This document shows positions 20,920 to 29,645 of a stretch of 64,000 nucleotides of DNA, in pieces. Within the stretch, counting starts at the first letter, position 1. The number at the start of each line of letters is the position of its first letter. Source of the DNA: Vreelandella olivaria. GTDB taxonomy: Bacteria; Pseudomonadota; Gammaproteobacteria; Pseudomonadales; Halomonadaceae. Below the pieces are notes generated by a model. The model worked only from the letters and a program-made list of their open reading frames with translations, had not been told where the DNA came from and ran no database searches. The translations under genes and the position numbers were made by a program. The stretch is taken from positions 2,666,001-2,730,000 of the forward strand of contig AP019416.1 of assembly GCA_004295565.1 (NCBI GenBank), read 5' to 3'.

Positions 20920-21831
20920 ATGGAAATTCGCTGGCTAGAAGATTTTATCGCCCTGGCCAGAACGCGGCACTTCTCACGCGCAGCAGATGATCAAAACGTA
21001 ACGCAACCCACCTTCTCCCGGCGGATCAAACTGCTTGAGGAGGAGATGGGCGTGACGCTGATTAATCGTCAAACGCTGCCGCTCTCACTCACTCCGGCCG
21101 GGGAGGAGTTTCTGACCCTGTGCGAGCAGGTCACCGAACGAGTGCGCCTGACCAGGGATCGTGTACGCGAAATTAACGCTGGCCAGCAGCGACGTATCAT
21201 GGTGGCAGCACCGCAGAGCTTGTTGCCACACTTTTTACCGGAATGGTTAACGGCGACAGGTTGGCAAGATCGTGTACAGCCCTATTTGCGGGCGACCGGC
21301 TGGGTGGCCAATGACTACTTTCAAGCTTTGGCTCGGGCCGAGTGCGACCTGGCTATCTGTTACTGGCCGATTGGTCGCTGCGATCTGGAAATCGATACCA
21401 GTGCCTGCAATTATCGTGTGATTGGCCATGAACGACTGATTCCCGTGACGGGGTTAAACCCAGAGGGAGAGCCCCACGCGCTGTTGCCAGGGTCGCGCTC
21501 CCAGCCATTGCCCTGGCTTGCCTACCCCAAGCGCGGGTTGTTGGGCTCTGCGGTGAAAGCACACCTAGCCAGGCTCCCCCAAACCACCTATTTAACCGCG
21601 CAGAGTGAAAACCTCTACGCGGCGGGTATTAAAGAGCTGGTGCTACTTGGCTACGGCATGAGTTGGCTGCCAGAGCGCAACGTCGCGGCAGAGCTTGCTC
21701 AAGGCACGCTGGTAAGAGCGGGCGACAGTCGCTGGGATGTGCCTATGGAGCTACGGCTATACCGTCATCAAAATCATCGCCACGCGGAGCTGGATAGCCT
21801 GTGGAGCGAACTGGCGCCACCACGTGGATGA
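20920..21831 (+). CDS. LysR-family transcriptional regulator
   Basis: Intact 303 aa. The N-terminal winged helix reads MEIRWLEDFIALARTRHFSRAADDQNVTQPTFSRRIKLLEEEMGVTLINR, with the LysR substrate domain after residue 90. It follows the peptide importer in the same direction with only 49 bp between, and precedes the Xaa-Pro dipeptidase, so it probably controls peptide uptake or use (inference). The ligand is unknown. Confidence 0.92.
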   Translation: MEIRWLEDFIALARTRHFSRAADDQNVTQPTFSRRIKLLEEEMGVTLINRQTLPLSLTPAGEEFLTLCEQVTERVRLTRDRVREINAGQQRRIMVAAPQSLLPHFLPEWLTATGWQDRVQPYLRATGWVANDYFQALARAECDLAICYWPIGRCDLEIDTSACNYRVIGHERLIPVTGLNPEGEPHALLPGSRSQPLPWLAYPKRGLLGSAVKAHLARLPQTTYLTAQSENLYAAGIKELVLLGYGMSWLPERNVAAELAQGTLVRAGDSRWDVPMELRLYRHQNHRHAELDSLWSELAPPRG

Positions 21832-21875
21832 ATCCGTATTTGCGAAAGCTTATTTAACAGAGGGCACAGCTTTGT

Positions 21876-23172
21876 ATGTCAACCACCCTATTTAACCTAC
21901 AGCATGATCATATAGCGCACCTACAGCGTGCTTATTCGGATATTTTGACCGACCACGGGTTTGATAGTCTGGCGATTTACAGTGGTCATACCGGCGTACA
22001 CTTTGCTGATGACCACGCGCCCCCTTTTCAAACTTACGGGCATTTTATGCACTGGGTGGGTTTAGCTGATGTACAGCATAGCTGGTTGATTATTCAGCCA
22101 GAAAAGCGCCCACAGCTGTACTTGTATGCACCCGCGGACTTTTGGCACTTGCCTACTCATCTGCCCGAAGAGCCCTGGGTGGCAGCGTTTGATATCCACC
22201 TATGTAGCGAGAAAATCTCCCCACCGCTTACGGGAAATGCTGCCGTTATTGGCGATATAGAGCGCCTGCCTACCAGCATCCAGAAGGCGCTAAAAGCGGA
22301 ACATCACCCTGAACGAATAGTGCATGCCCTTGACGAATTACGGATGTTTAAGACGCCCTATGAGATCGCCTGTCTCCGTGAGGCCAACCGCTTAGCGATA
22401 GCAGGACATCAGGCATCCCAGACAGCGTTTATTGGCGCATCCGGTGAGTTGGATATTCAGCTGGCGTACTTAGCAGCGAGTCGCCAGCGCGAATCAAATG
22501 TGCCTTACCAAAATATTATCGGTTTAAATGAGCATGCTGGCGTGCTGCATTATCAACACTACGACCTTACGGCGCCTAAACAGCGCTATAGCCTGCTAGT
22601 GGATGCGGGTCGCCGCTTTCGGGGTTACTGTGCTGATATTACGCGTACCTATGCCGGCCCCGATGCTCCCGCAGCATTTGGCGAACTGGTCACCGCCATG
22701 CATGGGCTGAAAGATGAGTTAGTCAAAGGCGTAGCCCCGGGGGTTAACTTTTTGATACTGCATGAGCAGATGCATCACCACCTGGGTGAAATATTGGTGG
22801 CTAATGATCTGTTTAAAGGCACCCCGAACAGGCGGTTGCCGAAGGCGTTACACGGGCATTTTGCCCTCATGGGCTGGGTCACTCGCTGGGCCTTCAAGTG
22901 CACGATGTGGCCGGGTTACGCCACCCGGATGGCACTCCAGCCCCTGCCCCAGAGCAGCACCCAGCGCTACGGCTGACACGCACGCTGCGCCCAGGCATGG
23001 TCGTCACCATTGAGCCTGGGCTGTATTTTATCAATATGCTGCTCGCCCCCTGCGCAATACTGACCTACCCATTAACTGGCAACTCGTCGACCAGCTTGTG
23101 CCCTGTGGTGGTATTCGTGTTGAAGATAATGTGGCGGTGACGGAAAGTGGTTTTGCGAACCTCACGCCCTAG
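21876..23172 (+). CDS. pepQ: Xaa-Pro dipeptidase, PepQ-like (frameshifted)
   Basis: A cytoplasmic M24-family metallopeptidase that splits dipeptides ending in proline, fitting the adjacent peptide importer. The N-terminal creatinase-like domain precedes the pita-bread domain. Metal ligands are visible in [23 protein letters not shown] (two aspartates) and in the C-terminal [10 protein letters not shown] (glutamate). Indels near 22850 and 23050 break the frame. The corrected end reads [21 protein letters not shown]. Length of about 432 aa is close to E. coli PepQ (443). Confidence 0.9.
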
Positions 23173-23206
23173 GGTCTCTAAAAGCCCTTTTTTCAAACGC
23201 AAAAAC

Positions 23207-23231
23207 AACGCCCGGCACATGGCCGGGCGTT
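23207..23231 (-). terminator. Intrinsic terminator of ompW
   Basis: AACGCCCGGC-ACAT-GGCCGGGCGTT forms a strong GC-rich hairpin. On the minus strand it is followed by GTTTTTG, so it terminates ompW. On the plus strand it lies just after pepQ and may work in both directions. Confidence 0.85.
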
Positions 23232-23268
23232 GAATTGTGTCTGGCTATCAGGAGAAACCAGGTCGAAC

Positions 23269-23874
23269 TTAGAAGCGGTAAGTAACACCACCGCCAATGG
23301 TGACAGGTTCGATGTCGACTTCACCGCCCACATTGATGTCTGCGTTCACGTCAGCATAGCTGGCGTAACCGTTAAGCATAATATTGTCAGTCACGGCCAG
23401 ATCAACACCCACTTGGCCAATCGCGCCATAGCTTTCGTCAACGTTCACACCACTGGGCTCACCAGAGAAGCGTGTGTAGTTAAGGCCAGCACCTACGTAA
23501 GGCTGAACTTTAGAATCCAGGCCACCCATCGGGTAGTAGTTCACCAAAAGGTTTATCGGCAGGCGATCTACGCTGCCCACATCGCCTAAAGCAGAGGTGT
23601 TCAGATCGTGCTCGAATTTCTCAGAGCTGTTGAGCTCAACGCCAACCTTATCAGTAAACAGGTAACCAGCACCGAAGGTGAAGCCGCGAGCACTCTGCAC
23701 GTTGAGTGAATCACCATTCAGATTACCATTACCTGAACCCGTATCCGTTTGGGCTACGCCACCACGAACAAATACGTCACCCGCGTTGTAGGCGAGAGCG
23801 GCCTGGCTTGCCAGAGCAAAGCTAGCGGTGATAACAGCGGCAGAAATCAGTTTCATATTACTCATCAGGGTCAT
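23269..23874 (-). CDS. ompW: OmpW-family outer membrane protein
   Basis: A small eight-stranded outer-membrane beta-barrel of the OmpW family, with channels for small hydrophobic molecules. A signal peptide (MKLISAAVITASFALASQAALA) is followed by YNAGDVFVRGGVAQTDT, GFTFGAGYLFTDKVGVELNSS, VQPYVGAGLNYTRF, and the C-terminal GGGVTYRF ending in phenylalanine, as barrel proteins require. The start could be at MTLMSN (23874), MSNMKL (23865) or MKL (23856). The frame is intact. It has its own promoter and terminator. Confidence 0.9.
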   Translation of the reverse strand: MTLMSNMKLISAAVITASFALASQAALAYNAGDVFVRGGVAQTDTGSGNGNLNGDSLNVQSARGFTFGAGYLFTDKVGVELNSSEKFEHDLNTSALGDVGSVDRLPINLLVNYYPMGGLDSKVQPYVGAGLNYTRFSGEPSGVNVDESYGAIGQVGVDLAVTDNIMLNGYASYADVNADINVGGEVDIEPVTIGGGVTYRF

Positions 23875-23941
23875 CTCTATGCAGCGCGCAGTTCCATGCG
23901 CTTGGGGATTGCGGTACTTGCTATCCAACTTTCCTGTACAG

Positions 23942-23968
23942 AGTATAGTATACGAACACTGTTTCCAA
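23942..23968 (-). promoter_or_regulatory. Candidate sigma-70 promoter of ompW
   Basis: On the minus strand, TTGGAA (-35) and TATACT (-10) are separated by 15 bp, about 70 bp upstream of the ompW start. The -10 match is good; the spacing is short. Confidence 0.4.
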
Positions 23969-24049
23969 ATGTCTTGTGAAATATTGTTATAAGAAAGTGC
24001 ACCCTGATAGTTTTTCTATTTTATAAAGCACTTACATAAAATTCGGGGC

Positions 24050-24074
24050 AAAAAAAAGTCCCCCGAAGGGGGCC
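24050..24074 (-). terminator. Intrinsic terminator of the candidate small RNA
   Basis: On the minus strand, GGCCCCC-UUCG-GGGGAC forms a compact stem closed by the very stable UUCG tetraloop, and eight U follow directly. No protein gene ends nearby upstream: the dehydrogenase stop is 300 bp away. The terminator therefore most likely belongs to an RNA gene. Confidence 0.85.
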
Positions 24075-24103
24075 CAGGTGGAGCACGCCAGCTCACTCAG
24101 TGT

Positions 24104-24125
24104 GTTGCTACCAGGTGGTAACAAC
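24104..24125 (-). other. Stem-loop in the candidate small RNA
   Basis: GTTGTTACCA-CC-TGGTAGCAAC on the minus strand. All ten pairs form if one U-G wobble is allowed. The plus-strand transcript would contain a C-A mismatch instead. It lies in the middle of the predicted transcript. Confidence 0.6.
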
Positions 24126-24196
24126 GTGGATGACGAAGGAAGAGAAGCTAGATAGTGAATTGGGCCTCTCTGTTCAATCACCCTTTGCCATCTATA

Positions 24197-24213
24197 TTGC
24201 GATCTGCGTGCCA
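24197..24213 (-). promoter_or_regulatory. Sigma-54 (-24/-12) promoter for the candidate small RNA
   Basis: The minus strand reads TGGCACGCAGATCGCAA. Compared with the consensus TGGCACG-N4-TTGCW it has one mismatch (TCGC for TTGC) and the required GG-N10-GC spacing. Transcription would begin about 12 bases beyond, near 24186-24190, pointing at the stem-loop and terminator. Confidence 0.7.
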
Positions 24214-24296
24214 CCTTTTTAAAAACACCAAAAACAATAACTTAAAAAAACATCGCTTGATTCACATTCATCTCTCTCGCACTGCAGCAAATAAAC

Positions 24297-24313
24297 TGCA
24301 CCACCATTGCGCA
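24297..24313. promoter_or_regulatory. NtrC-like enhancer site
   Basis: TGCACCACCATTGCGCA matches 12 of 14 defined positions of the NtrC dyad TGCACCA-N3-TGGTGCA. Its centre is about 118 bp upstream of the predicted start of the small RNA, a usual distance for an NtrC enhancer. Confidence 0.5.
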
Positions 24314-24322
24314 ATTTTCAGC

Positions 24323-24339
24323 CTTTGTGCATCACAAAG
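24323..24339. promoter_or_regulatory. Perfect 17-bp palindrome, operator candidate
   Basis: CTTTGTG-CAT-CACAAAG is a perfect 7-3-7 inverted repeat upstream of the NtrC-like site. It is too compact for a CRP site. It may bind a second regulator of the small RNA. Confidence 0.45.
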
Positions 24340-24376
24340 TATCATGTGAGTTCGTTAGCGCTTAGAGATCTTCACA

Positions 24377-25444
24377 TTAGTGATTAGGTGTCACGATGAT
24401 TTTCACCTGGGCTTTGTCGCTTAGCAGCGCCTCAAAGCCCTCTTCCACGATATCTGCCAGTGGAATGCGCTGGGTGACCATATCTTCGGCGCGGAAATAG
24501 CCCGCTGCATCAGCGCCATCACCGCTGGGTACACATGGCGATAGGCGATAATGCCCTTCATGGTGCGCTCTTTGATGACCAGGTCGTTAGGCTGAAAGCT
24601 GGCCTCCCCTTCCCAGATACTGACCACCACCACTTCGCCGCCTTCGTGGGTGCTGTGCAGCGCCTGATTCAGTACGGCAGGAATGCCGGTCACTTCAAAC
24701 GCCACGTCCACGCCGCCACCGCTCAGTGATTGAATCTTTGCCACCGCGTCCTCCTGCTGCGGATCAACCGCAATGGCCCCAATGCTTCGGCCTTGGCTTT
24801 GCGAGAAGGCGCCACCTCAACGGCGTAAATTTTAGCAGCACCGGCGGCTTTCAGTGCTTCGATGGTCATCAGACCAATCGGCCCCGCGCCGAATACAGCT
24901 GCGCTATCACCAGCTTTCAAGCAGCTTTGGCGCACCGCATGCAGCGCAACCGCCGCGGGCTCTACCAGAGCGCCTTGTTCGTAGCTCAGCTCATCCGGCA
25001 GCTTGTGCACCATATGTTCCCCCATCACGGTGAACGCCGAGAAGCCACCGCCACCGCCGGATAGGCCGTGAAAACCAACAAGGGCGTCAGGTTATAGCGC
25101 TCCATTTGGTAGGCGCCGTCTTTATTGGGCGAGAGAATCGGTTCAATCGCCACGCGGTCGCCCACTTTCACTCGCGTGACCTTATCGCCGACCTCGACCA
25201 CTTCCCCGGCAAATTCGTGGCCCATAATGATCGGCGCCTGCTCGCCACTGATCGGGTGCGGCTTACCTACCGGAATAAAAATAGGCCCGGCGGCATACTC
25301 GTGCAGATCACTGCCGCAAATACCACAGGCAGCCACTTTCACCTTCACTTCATGGGGGTCGCTGATAGTGGGAACCGGCACTTGCTCAACGCGAATATCT
25401 CTTGCTGCGTACCAAACCGCTGCCTGCATGCTTGATTGATTCAT
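24377..25444 (-). CDS. Zinc-dependent alcohol dehydrogenase, 2,3-butanediol dehydrogenase type (frameshifted)
   Basis: A medium-chain, NAD-dependent dehydrogenase. The catalytic zinc region is CGICGSDLHEY and GHEFAGEVVEVG; the coenzyme fold shows AAVFGAGPIGLMTIEALKAAGAAKIYAVEV. Its closest resemblance is to (R,R)-2,3-butanediol/acetoin dehydrogenases. Indels lie near 25035, 24760 and 24480. The corrected end reads DIVEEGFEALLSDKAQVKIIVTPNH at 24377, giving about 355 aa. AGGAAGGG precedes the ATG. It lies 15 bp downstream of the monooxygenase gene, so the two are cotranscribed. Confidence 0.85.
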
Positions 25445-25459
25445 GGTTGCCCTTCCTTA

Positions 25460-27268
25460 TTACGACGTATGGTGAACTGGCTGCAGACCGTAGACAGGCG
25501 TTTCCAGCCCCTCCATGCGTGCTTTCAACTGCAGCGCCAAATAGTGCGAGTAGTGCCGCGACTGGTGCAGGTTACCGCCGTGGAACCACAGCGCCTCCTG
25601 CTGGGTGGGTTTCCACATATTGCGCAGCTCGCCCTCCCAAGGGCCGGGGTCTTTGGTAGTGTCAGAGCCCAAGCCCCAGCATTTACCCACTTTATCCGCC
25701 ACCTCCTGGGAGATAAGCCTGGCCGCCCAGCCGTTCATGGAGCCGTAGCCAGTGGCATAAACGATCAAATCTGCTTCTAGCTCGCTGCCATCGGTCAGCG
25801 TGATGGAGTGCGGGTTGATACGCTCAATGCCTACGCCGCTGCGCAGCTTGATATCGCCACTGGCGACCAGATCGCAGGCGCCCACATCGATGTAGTAACC
25901 CGAGCCCCGGCGTAGATACTTCAAGAACAACCCAGAGTCATCGTCACCGAAGTCGAGCAGAAAGCCTGCATCTTCCAGCTTCTGATAGAACGCGGCGTCG
26001 CGCTGTTTGATCGCCTCAAACGCCGGGCGCTGGAAGTCTGGCAGCACCTTGTAGGGGATCGAAGCAAAAATCAGATCAGCCTTGTCGTGGGTTAAGCCAC
26101 TGGCCACCGCCTCTTCGGAGTAGAGCGGCCCCAACACCTCTTCCATCAACGAATCCGACTTAACGATATGGGTGGATGAGCGTTGCAACATGGTCACATC
26201 GGCGTCGTGCTCCCATAGGGCGGCAGCAATGTCGTGAGCAGAGTTATTCGAGCCTACAATCACACACTTCTTGCCAGCATAAGCATCCGGCCCTGGGTGC
26301 TGGCTGGAGTGCTGCTGCTCGCCCGCAAAGCTCTCCGCGCCTGGGAATTGCGGCACATTGGGCATACCTGACATCCCGGTGGCCATCACCAGTTGCTTGG
26401 GCCGTAAAGTAATCGATTCGCCGTTACGCTTGACGTTCACCACCCACTCACCTGCGGCTTCATCGAAGTGAGCATTCTGACACTCGGTGGAACTCCAATA
26501 ATTGAGCTCCATCACCTTTGTGTACATCTCCAGCCAATCGCCCACCTTGTCTTTGGGGGCAAACACCGGCCAGTTGTCTGGGAAAGGAATATAGGGAAGG
26601 TGGTCGTACCAGACCGGATCGTGCAGGCAGAGCGACTTATAGCGATTTCGCCAGGAATCCCCCGCACGTTCGTTGCGCTCGATAATAATGGTCGGCACGC
26701 CCATCTGCTTTAACCGAGCGCCTAAGCCGATACCGCCCTGGCCGCCGCCAATAATTACGCAGTAGGGCTGCTGTGTGTAGCCAAGTTCCGCTTCTTCGCG
26801 CTCCCGTGCCTCCAGCCAGGTTTCACGCTGCTTATTGGCGCCGTGCTCAGCGCCTTTAGGACGGTGATGATTACGCGGCTCGGGGAAGTCATGCAGTGAC
26901 TGCATCGTGGTGAGCAGCGTCCAGCATTTACCCTCTTTCAGGCGCAAATAGCCTTTGCCGCTGGCGACCGCGGTCTCGAAGATGAACCACGCCTCAGCAA
27001 CATCGCCATTTTGGGTCGCTTCGCCCTCTAGCTGCCAGTTCGAGGGGCGTGCGTTCTCCAAAGTGGCATTGAGCATGGCTTGAATCGCGTCTTTGCCCTC
27101 GCAGGTCTTTAAATTCCAGGTGAAAGTAAGGAAATCGCGCCAGTAGCACTCGTCATTAAACAGCGCGAGCACACCTTGGATATCCTGGGCCTGTAGCGCC
27201 TGATCAAAATCACTCAGCCAGCCTTGAACAGTAGCTGTGGCGGTTTGTTGGGCTTGTGTCTCTGACAT
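25460..27268 (-). CDS. Flavin-containing monooxygenase with N-terminal NTF2/SnoaL-like domain
   Basis: Intact, about 602 aa from MSETQAQQT. Residues 1-130 look like an NTF2/SnoaL-type cone (WLSDFDQALQAQDIQGVLALFNDECYWRDFL). The remainder is a class B flavoprotein monooxygenase: FAD motif IIGGGQGGIGLGARL, ATGMSGMPNVPQFPG, NADPH motif VGSNNSAHDIAAAL, and the late ATGY motif VYATGYGS. Such enzymes oxygenate ketones, amines or sulfur compounds; the substrate is not known here. A sigma-54 promoter lies about 58 bp upstream, and an AcoR-type activator is encoded divergently. An in-frame upstream start exists but lacks support. Confidence 0.88.
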   Translation of the reverse strand: MSETQAQQTATATVQGWLSDFDQALQAQDIQGVLALFNDECYWRDFLTFTWNLKTCEGKDAIQAMLNATLENARPSNWQLEGEATQNGDVAEAWFIFETAVASGKGYLRLKEGKCWTLLTTMQSLHDFPEPRNHHRPKGAEHGANKQRETWLEAREREEAELGYTQQPYCVIIGGGQGGIGLGARLKQMGVPTIIIERNERAGDSWRNRYKSLCLHDPVWYDHLPYIPFPDNWPVFAPKDKVGDWLEMYTKVMELNYWSSTECQNAHFDEAAGEWVVNVKRNGESITLRPKQLVMATGMSGMPNVPQFPGAESFAGEQQHSSQHPGPDAYAGKKCVIVGSNNSAHDIAAALWEHDADVTMLQRSSTHIVKSDSLMEEVLGPLYSEEAVASGLTHDKADLIFASIPYKVLPDFQRPAFEAIKQRDAAFYQKLEDAGFLLDFGDDDSGLFLKYLRRGSGYYIDVGACDLVASGDIKLRSGVGIERINPHSITLTDGSELEADLIVYATGYGSMNGWAARLISQEVADKVGKCWGLGSDTTKDPGPWEGELRNMWKPTQQEALWFHGGNLHQSRHYSHYLALQLKARMEGLETPVYGLQPVHHTS

Positions 27269-27323
27269 AGCGGGTACTCCATGCAGGTTTGTTATTGTTG
27301 ACTGTCTTGTGACACACAACCCT

Positions 27324-27342
27324 AAGCACCCGCTATGCCAAT
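27324..27342 (-). promoter_or_regulatory. Sigma-54 promoter of the monooxygenase operon
   Basis: The minus strand reads TTGGCATAGCGGGTGCTT, keeping the essential GG-N10-GC (-24/-12) spacing and most of the TGGCA...TGC consensus. It lies about 58 bp upstream of the monooxygenase start, and a sigma-54 activator is encoded next door. Confidence 0.6.
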
Positions 27343-27452
27343 CACTTAAAACCAACCTCAAGATATTGAAAAATATAAATAAAAAAACAAAAACCCGTTA
27401 GCAATTGAGCGTTATGTAGAGCATACACCTGTCACACCGTTTACACTCTGGC

Positions 27453-27466
27453 GTTACAGGTGTAAC
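27453..27466. promoter_or_regulatory. Inverted repeat, likely activator site
   Basis: GTTACA-GG-TGTAAC is a perfect 6-2-6 dyad about 145 bp upstream of the predicted monooxygenase transcription start and 93 bp before the activator gene. A weaker TGT...ACA element lies at 27430-27446. The position suits an enhancer for the AcoR-type protein. Confidence 0.55.
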
Positions 27467-27558
27467 ACACGACTAACGGCGTAATGGCACGTCGTTGACA
27501 CCCACGCCAGAGCGCATAGTCTGGAAGGACAATAACAAGCCCCAGGGTGAACCACGCC

Positions 27559-29537
27559 ATGCCCACACAATCGCCTCTACCTGCACGGCTGCAATCCGTG
27601 CAGCGCCAGCATATCGAACATGTTTTCCAGCTCGGCGAAGGCTTGAACGTTCCGCAGCTACCGGCGCAAGCGACCATCCGGCGCTCCTGGCTGCGCTGCC
27701 TAAACGAGTACCAGCTCGACCCCACCCGGCCTCGCCCTGCCCGCGTCGTACCGCAGCAGACCCTGATTGAGCACCGAGAATCTGTCGATGAGCTTTTGCA
27801 TGTAGCACGCGCAGGGGTTGACCAGCTCTATCAGCAAATCGCCCAGCTAGGCTATGTGCTGCTGCTCACCGACCATCGCGGCATTACCGTCGAGTTTCGC
27901 GGCGACCCTAACCAAGACCAGCAACTTCGCAGAGCGGGCCTCTATCTGGGGGCCGATTGGGACGAACGCTTTGCGGGTACTTGTGCCGTAGGCACCTGCC
28001 TGTACGACCGCCAGGCGATTATCTGCCACCGCCAGGAGCACTTCGACGCCTCGCATATTTCGCTCACCTGCACCGCCGCACCTATCGCTGACCCTCAGGG
28101 CAATGTCATAGCGGTGCTGGATATCTCCGCGCTGCAATCGCCTACTCAGCATGAGAGCCAAAATTTCAGCCTCTCGCTGGTAACGCTCTACGCACGCATG
28201 ATTGAGGATGCTTATTTCCTGCAGCGCTACCGCGACTGCCTGATGGTGCGCCTGGATACCTCGCGGGAGTTTGTACACGTTAACGGACGGGGGCTCATCG
28301 CCATTGAAGAGAACGGGCAAGTGATTGCTGCCAATGCCGTAGGGCGTGACTTGATCGCCGAGCACCAGCGCCGCTGGCCACCCTGGTCGCTAGACCCTAC
28401 GCCCATGCTAGGAGAATTATTCGAGTGCGATATCGCCGATGTGCTGAGCATCAACAGCGCCACCGACGACCAACTGCGCGCTTTTCGTGCCAGAGTCGAC
28501 AACACCATTTACTTTATTAGCCTGCTGGAGCCGCGCCGCCCTCGAGCGGCTCAGCAGGCGCATTCGCCCTTCCAGCCTCCCAGGGCCATTGGCACGTTTA
28601 GGCGCTGACGACCCCGCCATGCGCAAAGTCCAGAAGCTGGCCGAACGACTGCGCAACGAAGCCAGCGTTAATGTGCTGATTAGTGGTGAAACCGGCACGG
28701 GGAAAGAGGTGGTTGCCCGAGCACTACATGACAGCGGTCAACGCGCCAAAGGGCCCTTTATCGCAGTGAACTGCGCCGCTATCCCCGAAGCGCTGATCGA
28801 AAGCGAGCTGTTTGGTTACGAGCCAGGGGCCTTTACCGGTGGCCGCTCCAAAGGCATGCGCGGGCTAATTCCCCAGGCCCACGGCGGCACGCTGTTTCTG
28901 GATGAAATCGGCGATATGCCGTTGTCACTGCAAACCCGCCTGCTACGCGTACTGGCCGAGCGGGAAGTGATGCCGCTGGTGCCAACACGCCCGTAAAGGT
29001 CGATATTCGGGTCATTACCGCCACCCACCGAGATATCGATGCGATGATCGAGCAGGGGGAGTTCCGCGAAGACCTCTACTATCGCCTTAATGGGGCTCAA
29101 CTACGCCTGCCTGCGCTGCGTGAACGGGCCGATAAGCTCTACGTGATTCGTCAGGTGTTTAACGATGTGGTCAACGAACGCGGTGGTCATCATTCGCCCC
29201 GCCTGCGCGCCGATGCCATCAGCGCCCTGCTCGCCTACGCCTGGCCCGGCAATATCCGCCAGCTAAAAATGCGCTGGCGTTTGCCCTGGCCACCTCGGAA
29301 AGTGACGAAATTACCGTTCACGATCTGCCCGAACAGTGCCTGAGCCAACGCATTACCCAGCAGAGCCCCCACAAGCCTGCAGACGCTCATGGCGACACCG
29401 AACACACATTGCTGGAAATGCTTAAGGCACAGCACTGGAATATAAGCGCCGTGGCTCGCGCGCTTGGGGTTTCGCGGCCTACCGTATACCGGCAAATGCA
29501 GCGCCAAGGCATCGTACCGCCGAATTGGCAGGGGTAA
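27559..29537 (+). CDS. AcoR-type sigma-54-dependent Fis-family activator (frameshifted)
   Basis: Three-part activator. The N-terminal GAF-containing sensor spans residues 60-320 ([32 protein letters not shown]). The AAA+ domain has Walker A GETGTGKE, loop GAFTGG (usual GAFTGA), and Walker [29 protein letters not shown] follows. A C-terminal Fis-type helix-turn-helix reads [26 protein letters not shown]. Indels lie near 28530, 28985 and 29265. Corrected length is about 659 aa. GTG at 27547 is an alternative start. It is divergent from the monooxygenase operon, which it probably controls. Confidence 0.88.
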
Positions 29538-29645
29538 AAAAGATACGATAGAGAAGGCTGTTGGCCTCGAAGGCGACCCTCACGTACACTTGTTTGAATC
29601 CGTTTACCCTTTATAACCCTGCTTTCGACAAGCCGAGGCTCTCCC

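Larger units (their letters stand above)
24050..24188 (-). ncRNA. Candidate sigma-54-dependent small RNA
   Basis: About 139 nt from the predicted transcription start near 24188 to the end of a U-run. A 22-nt stem-loop at 24104-24125 pairs completely on the minus strand (GUUGUUACCA / UGGUAGCAAC, with one U-G wobble), while the plus-strand version has a C-A mismatch, so the strand is supported. An intrinsic terminator ends it. It has a sigma-54 promoter and an NtrC-like site upstream. The only open frame across it is short and lacks a ribosome site or family features. I know no named RNA with this sequence; NrsZ of Pseudomonas is a functional analogy only. Confidence 0.6.

Noticed and set aside
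24032-24214. Short minus-strand protein across the small RNA region
   Set aside because: A 60-codon frame exists, but it has no RBS, reads through the terminator hairpin and T-run, and resembles nothing known.
24323-24339. CRP site
   Set aside because: The dyad arms (CTTTGTG/CACAAAG) are separated by three bases; CRP needs TGTGA-N6-TCACA.
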